In this document: one piece after another, positions 1 to 6,917 of the stretch
Numbering within the stretch: the first letter of the stretch is position 1
How the letters are laid out: every line of letters starts with the position of its first letter
DNA from: Atopobiaceae bacterium
GTDB lineage: Bacteria > Actinomycetota > Coriobacteriia > Coriobacteriales > Atopobiaceae
Reading direction: 5' to 3'
Assembly: GCA_017545665.1 (NCBI GenBank)
Contig: JAFWKQ010000021.1
Location: 1-64,000, forward strand
Length of the DNA stretch: 64,000 nt
The notes under the pieces: generated by a model
Databases searched by the model: none
Seen by the model: only the letters and a program-made list of their open reading frames with translations
Told to the model about the DNA's origin: nothing
Position numbers and translations under genes: made by a program

Positions 1-64
1 ACTTTTGACGAGACTCCCGTTTTTGGTGTCCTATTTGGTGTCCCGTTTAGTGTCCTAAACAAAA

Positions 65-94
65 GCAGGTAGACGGTTTATGCCATCTACCTGC
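65..94. terminator. Hairpin, probable bidirectional terminator
   Basis: Perfect 9-bp inverted repeat GCAGGTAGA (65-73) and TCTACCTGC (86-94) with a 12-base loop. It is followed by GTCTTT on the plus strand and by TTTTGTTT on the minus strand. It sits beside the tRNA fragment, so it could end a gene lying left of the window (for example an integrase) or the minus-strand gene at 180-1472. Confidence 0.6.
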
Positions 95-102
95 GTCTTT
101 CG

Positions 103-146
103 TGGTGGGCGTTACAAGATTTGAACTTGTGACCTCTTCCGTGTCA
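103..146 (-). other. tRNA-Val(GAC) 3' fragment, probable attachment site
   Basis: Read on the minus strand, these 44 bases give the 3' part of a tRNA: anticodon loop TTGACAC minus its first base (GAC anticodon, valine), anticodon-stem half GGAAG, variable loop, T-stem ACAAG, T-loop TTCAAAT, CTTGT, acceptor AACGCCC and ACCA. The 5' half of the tRNA (acceptor, D arm) is absent: the homology stops at position 146. A tRNA 3' end of this length without the rest of the gene is the usual trace of site-specific integration by a tyrosine recombinase, so I read it as attL or attR of an integrated element. The intact tRNA and the integrase are not in the window. Confidence 0.7.
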
Positions 147-179
147 GCAGAGGCGCACAGATGCGACGTTGGCATTTGC

Positions 180-1472
180 CTACTGCTGCAATCCAGCAAC
201 AGGTACGACATATATGCCATCAGAGCGACGATACGCTCTGCTTCCCTTGCCAACTACGAATGCGAGAAACGCTGGTGGTCGAACCTGCTCCCGAGGGTTT
301 GATGTCAGCTTTGACGCCACATGAAGCAGCTTGGTAGCAGCGTCGTCATCGACCTTGTCCTCAGATAGCTTCACCTCGATCGCCGCCCAGCGTCCATCCG
401 ATAGCTCGACGACAATATCAGCTTCCACGCCCTTTTCGTCATGGTAATAGCCAACCTTGTTAGCGACTCCAGGCATGACGGATACGTAGGTGCGAATGTC
501 TCGCACGACAAGAGTCTCGAAGAGGTTTCCAAGCGTCTGCGTGTCGCGCATGAGCGTCTGGGGCGAGGCGCCAATGAGTGATGCGGGGATGGACGGGTCG
601 ACAAAGTATCTCTTGGGTTTGGTCCTCACGCGTTTCTTCGACCGCAACGCTGGCGCCCATCCTGGTAGCTTCTCTACGACATAGAGCTCTTCAAGGACCT
701 CGAGATAACCTGTAACGGTATTCTGGGCAGCCTTTGCGTCTCCATCGCCCATGTCCTTTGCCAGCGTCGCAAGCGTTGGGGCTTGAGCGACGTTGAACGC
801 CAACGCACGCATGAGCCGCAGAGCCGTATCTCCGTTTTTACCAAGGGAAGGGACGCTCACATCGACGATGCTCTTAACGTATTCCGAGGGCGTTTCGAGG
901 GCAAATTCATCATCTAAGTCGACTATCGAAGGCCACCCACCCCTACAGCACCATCGCGCAACGTCTAGTACCGTCGTCTTTTTGAGAACGGGAATGAACT
1001 CACCGTCGAACAGACTCGCGAAGCTTATCCCCCCGCACGCTGGATCCGATTCGCAAAGCGCCATGGGACGCATGTGCAAGCGAGCTATCCTGCCAGTACC
1101 GCTATGCCGTATCTTCCCTTCGTCTTTTGGGCGAGCGGAACCGGTTAGTATGAGCTCACCCTTGCGATTGGCATTGCGGTCTATATGGTTTCGCGCAGCA
1201 TCCCAGATTGCTGGCACCTCCTGCCATTCGTCAATCAAATGCGGCTCATCGCCCATTAATACCAGATTTGGGTCTGTACGTGCAGCATCAAGCGCAGTTG
1301 CCTCCATGAGCGAATCGTAGCTCATGGCGTGGGCCAGCGCCGTCCATGTCTTGCCGCACCACTTGGCACCGGTAATCTCCAGGCCACCAAAGGATTTGAG
1401 CAGCTTGTCTATTCGCCCGTCGACGATTCTTGGACGATAGCCGGCCGGAGTAAGGCTGTCTTGTTTGGGCAT
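180..1472 (-). CDS. AAA-family ATPase with DUF4143 domain
   Basis: 430 residues, the usual length of the AAA_14/DUF4143 family. The N-terminal P-loop reads GAKWCGKT (about residues 36-43), the Walker B-like segment is HLIDEWQEVP, and LILTGSA is a sensor-type strand. The C-terminal DUF4143 part includes the nuclease-like stretch with GVEADIVVEL and AAIEVK, a PD-(D/E)XK-like signature. A ribosome site GAAGGAAA precedes the ATG. These proteins are widespread in gut bacteria and archaea, often near mobile elements, and their cellular role is not established. It is the only intact gene in the first 4 kb and lies next to the tRNA fragment, which fits carriage on the island. Confidence 0.85.
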   Translation of the reverse strand: MPKQDSLTPAGYRPRIVDGRIDKLLKSFGGLEITGAKWCGKTWTALAHAMSYDSLMEATALDAARTDPNLVLMGDEPHLIDEWQEVPAIWDAARNHIDRNANRKGELILTGSARPKDEGKIRHSGTGRIARLHMRPMALCESDPACGGISFASLFDGEFIPVLKKTTVLDVARWCCRGGWPSIVDLDDEFALETPSEYVKSIVDVSVPSLGKNGDTALRLMRALAFNVAQAPTLATLAKDMGDGDAKAAQNTVTGYLEVLEELYVVEKLPGWAPALRSKKRVRTKPKRYFVDPSIPASLIGASPQTLMRDTQTLGNLFETLVVRDIRTYVSVMPGVANKVGYYHDEKGVEADIVVELSDGRWAAIEVKLSEDKVDDDAATKLLHVASKLTSNPREQVRPPAFLAFVVGKGSRAYRRSDGIYVVPVAGLQQ

Positions 1473-1532
1473 TCGATTTCCTTCTGAACCAGTAAATAAT
1501 TTCCGCTTAGTACACTATACATTTTCCGCCAG

Positions 1533-1670
1533 CTAGCTAAACTGTTTTCCGCACGAGGTTGATTGTGCGTTGATTGATTCGATGTAGATGCGTTGGAGAA
1601 TCTGGAAGTACTTCTGCTCGGTCTTCCCCTCGCAGCATATGAGTAGCGGTGGCATCATCATGCGCATCAC
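1533..1670 (-). pseudogene. RloB-like TOPRIM protein, N-terminal remnant
   Basis: A 45-codon minus-strand frame starts with GTG/ATG directly after the stop of the ATPase remnant at 1671 and contains ICCEGKTEQKYFQILQRIY. That is the signature of the TOPRIM-like N terminus of RloB/AbiLii-type proteins (CEGxTExxYF). The frame then runs into CGKQFS and a stop, so about three quarters of a normal RloB (roughly 200 residues) is missing. RloB is normally encoded directly after RloA, an AAA ATPase, and the upstream remnant fits that pair. The family call rests on one short motif. Confidence 0.55.
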
Positions 1671-1904
1671 CTACCGTTCGATGGTGGGGATTGCACCTGA
1701 GAGCGTTGGGTGGATGAACGACCCGCACTCGTCAATGAAGATTGCCTTCCCGTTCTCGAGCGCATCAATGATAGGCACCGCAACCTCGAAGAACTTCTGA
1801 GTTCCCATGGACTCTTGGTTCCAGAAAAGGAGAAAGTGTAGTCGTAGCGCCTGCCATCGCAAAGAAACTCATCGAATTCAAGCTCAGCTCTCACGAGGTG
1901 GAAA
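1671..1904 (-). pseudogene. AAA ATPase (RloA/AbiLi-like) C-terminal remnant
   Basis: Two adjacent minus-strand frames join into one sequence: AELEFDEFLCDGRRYDYTF in one, then ESMGTQKFFEVAVPIIDAL and FIDECGSFIHPTLS in the next. The second part matches the D-loop/Walker B region of AAA15-type ATPases (xxDExxxxxHPxL). A frameshift near 1845-1855 and loss of the N-terminal P-loop region show it is broken. It lies immediately before the RloB-like remnant, as in intact RloA-RloB (AbiL) loci. Confidence 0.5.
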
Positions 1905-2169
1905 AATCCAAGCCTGCTTTTCGGGATTCCAGACACGCCCCGTCTCCTTGCCGCGAAGGACAGGTCGCATCCAATCCGCCACGGCCGCCTCTGCCGCTGC
2001 GACATCCCCGAAATCGAGGGGGAGCTTCGCTTCCCGAGAACACCCTGCATAGGAACCGGTCGTGGTAGAAGCCGGCTATGGACCCATTCGTGTCCCTGCC
2101 CGATTTCACAGCCGCCGCCTTGACGGCCTGCTCCAAGGCTTTGGACGTCTTGTACCTCATTGGCGTCAT
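1884..2169 (-). pseudogene. AbiEii-like nucleotidyltransferase remnant
   Basis: The N-terminal frame reads MTPMRYKTSKALEQAVKAA and then GFYHDRFLCRVFSG, close to the start of AbiEii-type nucleotidyltransferase toxins. After a frame change it continues as VADWMRPVLRGKETGRVWN and an Ile-Phe end, resembling the C terminus of the same family. The catalytic middle, normally about 200 residues with the GS...D motif, is missing. The pattern is an internal deletion plus frameshift. The start ATG overlaps the end of the preceding broken frame, as in abiEi-abiEii pairs. Confidence 0.5.
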
Positions 2170-2175
2170 CCTTCA

Positions 2176-2664
2176 TCATTCATGCTTTGCACAATCGTTT
2201 CGACGGCCTCTCGGAAACTCTCGCGCGTTACCAAGTCGGCTTCCATGCCCCGGAGAATCCGGGCAATGGTCCCGAACGCATACGTCATAGACGCTCACGG
2301 GGCGCACGGAGCGATCCGCGCGAGGCACTCCGATAGCAACGAACGCTCTTCCCTCATGGTCCGCAGCACATACACCACTCGGCGCCAGCACATCAGCCGA
2401 AACCTGTTTCGGGTTGCCCAACGTGTCCCAAATGGCCTTAACAAGCAGCGGAGCATCCTTCACGCCCGTAAGTTCGAGCCCGTGGGAAGAGACATCCTCC
2501 CGAATGCCGAACACGATGATGCCACCCTCCGTATTCGCGAAGGCGGAATAGGTCTCCCACAGGTCGTTAGGCAGGCCTCCACTTGCTTCCCTGAACTCGT
2601 AATTCAGGTCCTCCCGCAAGTCCCCAAGGTTCGAGAGAAGCTCCCTAAGCTGTTTCTCCGTCAT
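2176..2664 (-). pseudogene. AlbA_2/Schlafen-domain protein, truncated
   Basis: The first 125 or so residues form a recognisable AlbA_2 (Schlafen AAA_4, divergent) domain: ETYSAFANTEGGIIVFGI is the characteristic core, preceded by LREDLNYEFREASGG. These domains usually open 300-500 residue DNA-binding/ATPase or regulator proteins. Here the frame degrades after RSVRPVSVYD into non-homologous sequence. A different frame ending at 2169-2175 reads FGTIARILRGMEADLVTRE and ends just before the AbiEii remnant, so it may be the tail of another gene joined by deletion. Confidence 0.55.
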
Positions 2665-2869
2665 GAATGCCCACCATCCTTGGCACAGAGAGGATGCGAT
2701 CGAGCATGAGCACGCGCCTCGGCTCCATGTCAGCGATGGCGTCCTTCAGCTCGCCGAAAGCGAACACAGTGAAGTAGGAGCTGATGATGCTGAGGCGGTC
2801 CCCGCTGGAAAGCGAAGCGCGCAGCTTGTCGCCCAGCGCATTGACGCCCACGTTTGACAAGAACTCCAT
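2645..2869 (-). pseudogene. PLD/SNF2-helicase-like N-terminal remnant
   Basis: From ATG at 2869 (GGAGAGCT just upstream) the frame reads EFLSNVGVNALGDKLRASL and then GDRLSIISSYFTVFAFGELK. That resembles the phospholipase-D-like N terminus of large SNF2-type helicases found in defence islands. It stops after about 75 residues and overlaps the start of the AlbA_2 remnant, so two unrelated gene pieces have been fused by deletion. Family assignment is from sequence style and is tentative. Confidence 0.4.
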
Positions 2870-3026
2870 AGCTCTCCAAGTATTCAGCAATGGCTCGGTA
2901 AGTTGCTAGCATAGCGTAGCCGTCTGGTGCCTTGTTCGTTCCTATCCACGGACGGGGCCTAGAGGCGTAATATATGAGGAGGGGACCCCCAACCAGATAT
3001 TTGGCACCCCACAAAGAGATCGAACC

Positions 3027-3416
3027 ATGCGCTTCGTACGACGACTCAAGGTGCTCGAGCTTATGGTGGAAAGCTCGAACTTCGACCTCATGGGTGCGGG
3101 GACGGAAATAGACGGCTACTGCCTGCGGAACGACATACTGCCCCGCACAAAGAACCTCATTAACCTGACTGTAGAGGAACTGGTCTGCAATATTCTGAGT
3201 CCCGTGCTTGACGACGTGCCCATGTTGATCACGATCGAGTATTCCGAGAGCGATGGCCATGTGGACGTTGTCGCATCGTATGGCGGCAAGAGGTTCGATC
3301 CGGCGGGAGATGAAGATGACTTTTCGTATCGGGTGCTTTGCAGCACCGTCAAGGACCTTTCCTATGGCTATGACCCGAAGGCGGAGAGGGCGAACACCAT
3401 ACGCGTTCTGATCTAA
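3027..3416 (+). pseudogene. GHKL/anti-sigma-type ATPase-like domain fragment
   Basis: 129 residues with LTVEELVCNIL, then DVVASYGGKRFDP and ANTIRVLI at the end. This layout (N-box-like helix, GG.RFDP loop, closing strand) recurs in this window as the N terminus of the symporters at 31937-33583 and 54152-55744 and at the C terminus of the MATE protein at 50747-52468. There is no ribosome site in front of the ATG, and no transporter part is attached, so I read it as the end of a larger deleted transporter gene. It could still be expressed as a free domain. Confidence 0.45.
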
Positions 3417-3522
3417 CATCGCTGGAGCCGGTGATGCATGACATGCGGAATCCATGCCATGGCCACAGGAAGTGCAACAATGGGTGCGAGAACCGCTGCT
3501 TACGTGCCCAGAGGGAGTCGTT

Positions 3523-3848
3523 ATGAGAAGAGCAATCACATTGCTCGTCGTTGTCGTGATGCTCTCGTTTGGCCTGTGTGGCCTTGTGGCGTGTGGAGGA
3601 CAGCTGTCTTCGAGCGACGCGGACGGAAGCGCGAAGACGGCGAGTCCCGTAAAGGTCGCTTGCGAGAACGACGTTATGCCGGGGCGCTCTGCGGATGGGG
3701 CGGAACGACAGTGCCCATGTACGACGGCAAGAATTTCGCAAAGGCGCATGGCGACGCCATCTTGGTGACCTGCAACTATCGTCTTGGCCTCATGGCATGG
3801 GCGGACCTCAAGGCAATCTCGGGCGAGGATTGGATGAAGCTCGACTGA
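3523..3848 (+). pseudogene. Carboxylesterase-type lipoprotein, broken
   Basis: The ATG at 3523 begins a clear lipoprotein signal peptide: MRRAITLL, a hydrophobic core, and lipobox LVAC. The frame goes astray after about 50 residues. A second frame then reads GGTTVPMYDGKNFAKAHGD and VTCNYRLGLMAWADLK, which matches the conserved block of carboxylesterases just before the catalytic serine elbow (NYRLG). The elbow itself and the rest, about 400 residues, are missing. At least one frameshift and one large deletion are present. Confidence 0.5.
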
Positions 3849-3867
3849 CGCCAATACCAGAGACACT

Positions 3868-4038
3868 ATGGTCATCGACAAGCACAAATGGGGATGCGTC
3901 CTCGATCCCTCCAAGACGGCACGTACGCTGCTCGCGCGAGCCTACGGAGACAAGCCATACCACGAGTGGCAGGACCTTTTTGGCAGCCATGCCGAAAGAA
4001 CATTGGGAAGAATTTTCCAAAATATGTGGGATATCTAA
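3868..4038 (+). CDS. Small unknown protein before the RiPP locus
   Basis: 56 residues from ATG 3868 to TAA 4036-4038, starting MVIDKHKWGCVLDPSKTAR and containing LARAYGDKPYHEWQDLFG. Composition and codon use look coding, but no family is recognised. The same frame is open for 10 codons upstream, so this may be the tail of a deleted gene. It ends 54 bases before the RiPP precursor and has no convincing ribosome site. Confidence 0.35.
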   Translation: MVIDKHKWGCVLDPSKTARTLLARAYGDKPYHEWQDLFGSHAERTLGRIFQNMWDI

Positions 4039-4092
4039 TATATTCGCGCGTATTATAAGCAACGTGGCAACCGTTAAGGGAAAGGAAATACC

Positions 4093-4302
4093 ATGGAGTT
4101 CAACGATTTGAGCAAAGAGCAGCAGGAGAAGGCGATGGCGTGCAAGACGCCAGAGGAAATCTTGGCGCTCGCCAAGGATGAGGGCTACGAGCTTTCCGAC
4201 GAGGAGCTGGAGAGCATCAACGGCGGCATGATGTGGGGCGATGTCTGCGTGGGCGTGGCATGCAAGGTGTGCCGTGGCTACAAGGGCTGCAAGTGCTACT
4301 AG
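4093..4302 (+). CDS. Nif11-leader Cys-rich RiPP precursor
   Basis: 69 residues. Residues 1-45 are a Nif11-type leader: the helix EEILALAKDEGYELSDEELE ends in SINGG, the double-glycine cleavage signal at 44-45. The 24-residue core after GG is rich in Cys (52, 57, 60, 66, 68) with Gly, Lys, Trp and Tyr. The ribosome site AAGGGAAAGGA lies upstream. It is 129 bases ahead of a radical SAM/SPASM maturase on the same strand. Nif11-leader peptides are known substrates of RiPP enzymes, and Cys-rich cores paired with SPASM enzymes are typical of sactipeptides or ranthipeptides. Thioether cross-links from the core cysteines are therefore the likely modification, which is an inference. Leader-core boundary and product class are unproven. 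Confidence 0.85.
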   Translation: MEFNDLSKEQQEKAMACKTPEEILALAKDEGYELSDEELESINGGMMWGDVCVGVACKVCRGYKGCKCY

Positions 4303-4395
4303 GGCGCGCTATTTGAGGCTGGGCCTTGCGGACGCAGCCGTTGCGGACTCGGCGTCACGAGCGCAGGTAGCACGAGACGTAAATGAGTTGTTCGA

Positions 4396-4413
4396 GCAGG
4401 GGCAAGCCCCTGC
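4396..4413 (+). promoter_or_regulatory. GC-rich hairpin between precursor and maturase
   Basis: GCAGGGG (4396-4402), loop CAAG, CCCCTGC (4407-4413). There is no U-run, and a ribosome site AAGGAGG follows six bases later. In RiPP operons such stem-loops act as partial terminators or processing sites so that much more precursor than enzyme is made; that role here is an inference. Confidence 0.5.
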
Positions 4414-4431
4414 TCCCATAAGGAGGAAGAC

Positions 4432-5781
4432 GTGGAAGAACGGCGAACCGCGGGCGATGCAGGCTGGCATGCCTCGCGCTATAACCTGATGGCAAGGGTT
4501 CCGGGTACCAAGAACGTTGCCATCGCCAACCTGTTCAAGGGCAATTGTGCGGAGTACACACCGATCGAGATGTTCCTGCTGTCGGTGATAGAGGAGCTTG
4601 ATGAGGGCCATCCCATAATTGAGCGCTTCGCGCGGCGGGGCGTTATCTGCAAATTTGACGAGCGGGCCGCGCTCGAGTCAATGGGCCGAGCCGCCTGTGC
4701 GTACGGTGGGTCCGTGGCGCTCACCATTTGCCCGACCATGGGCTGCAACTTTGACTGTCCGTACTGTTTCGAGAACCACAGGCGGGGGAAGATGTCGCAA
4801 GAGGTGCAGGACGATGTCGTGGCGCTCGCCGAGCGTATGATGGACGCCTCCTCATCCAAGAATCTCTCCGTAAGCTGGTTTGGGGGTGAACCGCTCCTGG
4901 CCCCCGATGTCATTGAGTCGCTTTCGCAACGGCTGATGGCGCTCGTGGAGCGGCGGGGCGGTGAATACTCGGCCGGCATCATTACCAATGGGTACCTCCT
5001 GACACAGGAGATAGCGGATATGCTCGCCCGCTGCAAGGTCGATTCGGCGCAGATCACCATAGACGGTTTGGGTGCGACACATGATGCCACGCGTTACCTG
5101 CGAGGCGGTGGACCGACCTTCGAGCGCATAACAGCCAACCTGCGCGACGTGAAGATTCCCTTCAAGGTGAGCGTTCGCCACAACGTACACGAAAGCAACT
5201 TATCCCAGATTGACGACTTGGAAGCGTTCGTTGAGGAATTGGCAAGGATTTCGGGCAACGACCTCGAGTACTACACCGCCGTCGTGTATGGCAGCGAGGT
5301 TGCGGACGAGCGTGGAGGCCAAGTGGGACTGCTGTGCGGCTCGGATGCCAGTAGCGTGGGAGTCAGGCAGGAGGCCAACCGATTTGAGGCTGGCCATGGT
5401 TACTACTGTGGCGCGAACATGCTGTGGAGCGTTGGCGTTGACGATTGCGGCAACCTGCAGAAGTGCTGGGAGTCTGTTGACAAGCCGCAGTTCTCGTTTG
5501 GCACGGCGCATGACTGGGACCCCAACGATCCGCTGGCAACGGCAAGCAATCTGGACAACCTCACCATGTACCTCAACCTGGCATGTCCCTTGCCCGACGA
5601 GGAATGTCGCGAATGCGTTTGGCTGCCCATGTGCGTGGGTGGGTGTCCCCACAAGCGCCTGACGACGGGCCGCGGATGCGTGGCGTTCAAGGACGAGCCT
5701 GAGCGCTATGTGCTTGCGCTGCACGATCGCATTGGTAAAGGCAGGCGTCATGGCGAAACGAAGGATGAGTCAAAGTCATAG
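4432..5781 (+). CDS. Radical SAM/SPASM peptide maturase
   Basis: 449 residues with a GTG start five bases after AAGGAGG. The radical SAM cluster motif CX3CX2C is C105-NFD-C109-PY-C112, and the SAM-binding GGEP lies at 151-154. The C-terminal SPASM region has Cys at 326, 339, 345, 385, 392, 395, 401, 405 and 416, including CRECVWLPMCVGGC, enough for auxiliary Fe-S clusters. Residues 1-90 probably hold the peptide-recognition part. Enzymes of this build install thioether or C-C links in Cys-rich peptides (sactipeptide/ranthipeptide maturases such as the SCIFF and PapB types). The adjacent Nif11-leader precursor is the obvious substrate. No protease or exporter follows: an IS256 remnant begins within 80 bases, so the operon may have lost its end. 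Confidence 0.9.
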   Translation: MEERRTAGDAGWHASRYNLMARVPGTKNVAIANLFKGNCAEYTPIEMFLLSVIEELDEGHPIIERFARRGVICKFDERAALESMGRAACAYGGSVALTICPTMGCNFDCPYCFENHRRGKMSQEVQDDVVALAERMMDASSSKNLSVSWFGGEPLLAPDVIESLSQRLMALVERRGGEYSAGIITNGYLLTQEIADMLARCKVDSAQITIDGLGATHDATRYLRGGGPTFERITANLRDVKIPFKVSVRHNVHESNLSQIDDLEAFVEELARISGNDLEYYTAVVYGSEVADERGGQVGLLCGSDASSVGVRQEANRFEAGHGYYCGANMLWSVGVDDCGNLQKCWESVDKPQFSFGTAHDWDPNDPLATASNLDNLTMYLNLACPLPDEECRECVWLPMCVGGCPHKRLTTGRGCVAFKDEPERYVLALHDRIGKGRRHGETKDESKS

Positions 5782-5821
5782 CTTTGCTTCGGGCTAGAAT
5801 TGCGCACGCTCCGACGTTCCC

Positions 5822-6322
5822 TTGTCGCGTAGAGGAGGGTCTTGCTGTGCTCGTCTGTCTCAAGGCGCCCTCCGCGCACATGTGGACTTCTACCGGAATG
5901 TCCTGGCCAAGGTGCCGAAGAGACGAAGGAGGCAGGTCGCCGCCCAGCTCAAGGCCATACACGCGCAGGAGTCCATGGAGTCGTGCGCGCGCAAGGCGGC
6001 CGAGGTCGTCGAGTCGCTCAGGACGTCCAACCTCGCCGACGCGGCGAGAATCGTGGAGGAGGGCTTCATGGAGACGCTGACGCATGCCAGGTTCCCGATG
6101 GAGCACTGGAGGCGAATCAGGACGAACAACGGCATCGAGCGCCTCAACCGCGAGATCAAGCGCAGGACCAAGGTCGTCGCAAGCTTCCCCGACGGAAAGT
6201 CGGCGATGATGCTCGCCGCGGCCAGGTGCAAGTACGTCGCAGGAGGCAACTGGGGATCGAGGAGGTACCTCGACCTGACGCTCCTCCAGGGCTGGGACGA
6301 GAGGAGGGACATGGGATTCTAG
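5822..6322 (+). mobile_element. IS256-family transposase, 3' fragment
   Basis: About 155 residues homologous to the C-terminal half of mutator-type (IS256) transposases: HVDFYRNVLAKVPKR, AIHAQE, RFPMEHWRRIRTNNGIER, LNREIKRRTKVVASFPDG and WGSRRYLDL. The catalytic Glu near the C-terminal part may be present, but the N-terminal half with the two catalytic Asp residues is missing, and no terminal inverted repeats were found. It lies directly downstream of the RiPP maturase and probably marks a past insertion or deletion there. Confidence 0.85.
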
Positions 6323-6456
6323 CTCCGATTTGATAAATGATACCGTCACGAAGAGCTATGAAGATATTTGCAAAAGATACTTGACGGAACCTTTTGCTCA
6401 GCATGTTGTCTCCCATAACCAGTAACGAATGCACACATTATAAGCGTGCATCCAGC

Positions 6457-6510
6457 GTGTCGCAGGGACGGAGGCGTTGTGTCACGGAGACGGGGGCGTT
6501 GACACACATC
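6457..6510. repeat. GTGTCAC-GGGACGGGGG intergenic repeat
   Basis: Contains GTGTCGCAGGGACGG and GTGTCACGGAGACGGGGGCG followed by GTTGACACAC. This short family recurs between genes at about 14986-15056, 21320-21385, 24479-24530, 28636-28667, 30241-30276 and 38139-38180. Confidence 0.6.
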
Positions 6511-6530
6511 CGTCAGCTTTTGCGTCATGT

Positions 6531-6756
6531 TGGCGCCTCGTGTGCGGGCGCAAAAAAACAAGGTGCGCACGAGCCGCCAGAATATTCACGTCGATTCCTG
6601 CCCAACTGGCCTTTTGCGACGACTTTGCGAAATTCCTGGCGGCTCGTGTACAACGGCGAAGCTCCAATTGTACACGAGCCGCCAGAGTCGTCGGACCGAC
6701 CTCTCGCGATCTGGGGTTTTGTGGAAGACAATGCAAAATCCTGGCGGTTCGTGTGC
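6531..6756. repeat. 105-bp-periodic inverted-repeat array, copy 1
   Basis: Five 15-base arms alternate in direction: forward arms TGGCGGCTCGTGTAC-like at 6531, 6637 and 6742, and reverse arms GTACACGAGCCGCCA-like at 6565 and 6670. Forward-to-forward spacing is 106 and 105, reverse-to-reverse 105. The spacers are also related (AACTGG..TTTTG and TTGCGAAATTCC). The same structure occurs at 8574-8798 and 19912-20136. No protein is convincingly encoded in 6323-6917. Confidence 0.85.
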
Positions 6757-6917
6757 GTGCTCCCCCAGCCGCTCCTTTGCTAGGCACCCTTTGTGAGGCA
6801 AGCTCGATGGCGCCACCATCGTTAACGAAGGAATTTATCCGTTATTCTCATTGTCGGACGGGTAGCCCACGGGAATTTCCTCGCGCAAAGGCGTGTCGCT
6901 TGTCGCGCACCCACCAG

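Noticed and set aside
2730-3914. 394-codon open frame on the minus strand
   Set aside because: It is antisense to two better frames (3027-3416 and the lipoprotein signal at 3523) and shows no domain. A short stretch near 2900-3000 (APDGYAMLATYRAIAEYLE) looks protein-like and could be a relic, but I cannot assign it.
4241-4489. Alternative frame overlapping the RiPP precursor and maturase start
   Set aside because: No ribosome site, and the Nif11 leader and radical SAM frames on both sides are clearly real.
5784-6080. Other frames over the IS256 fragment
   Set aside because: Only the frame 5822-6322 gives transposase homology.
6531-6756. CRISPR array
   Set aside because: The repeats alternate in orientation and the spacers are related to each other; there is no cas gene in the window.
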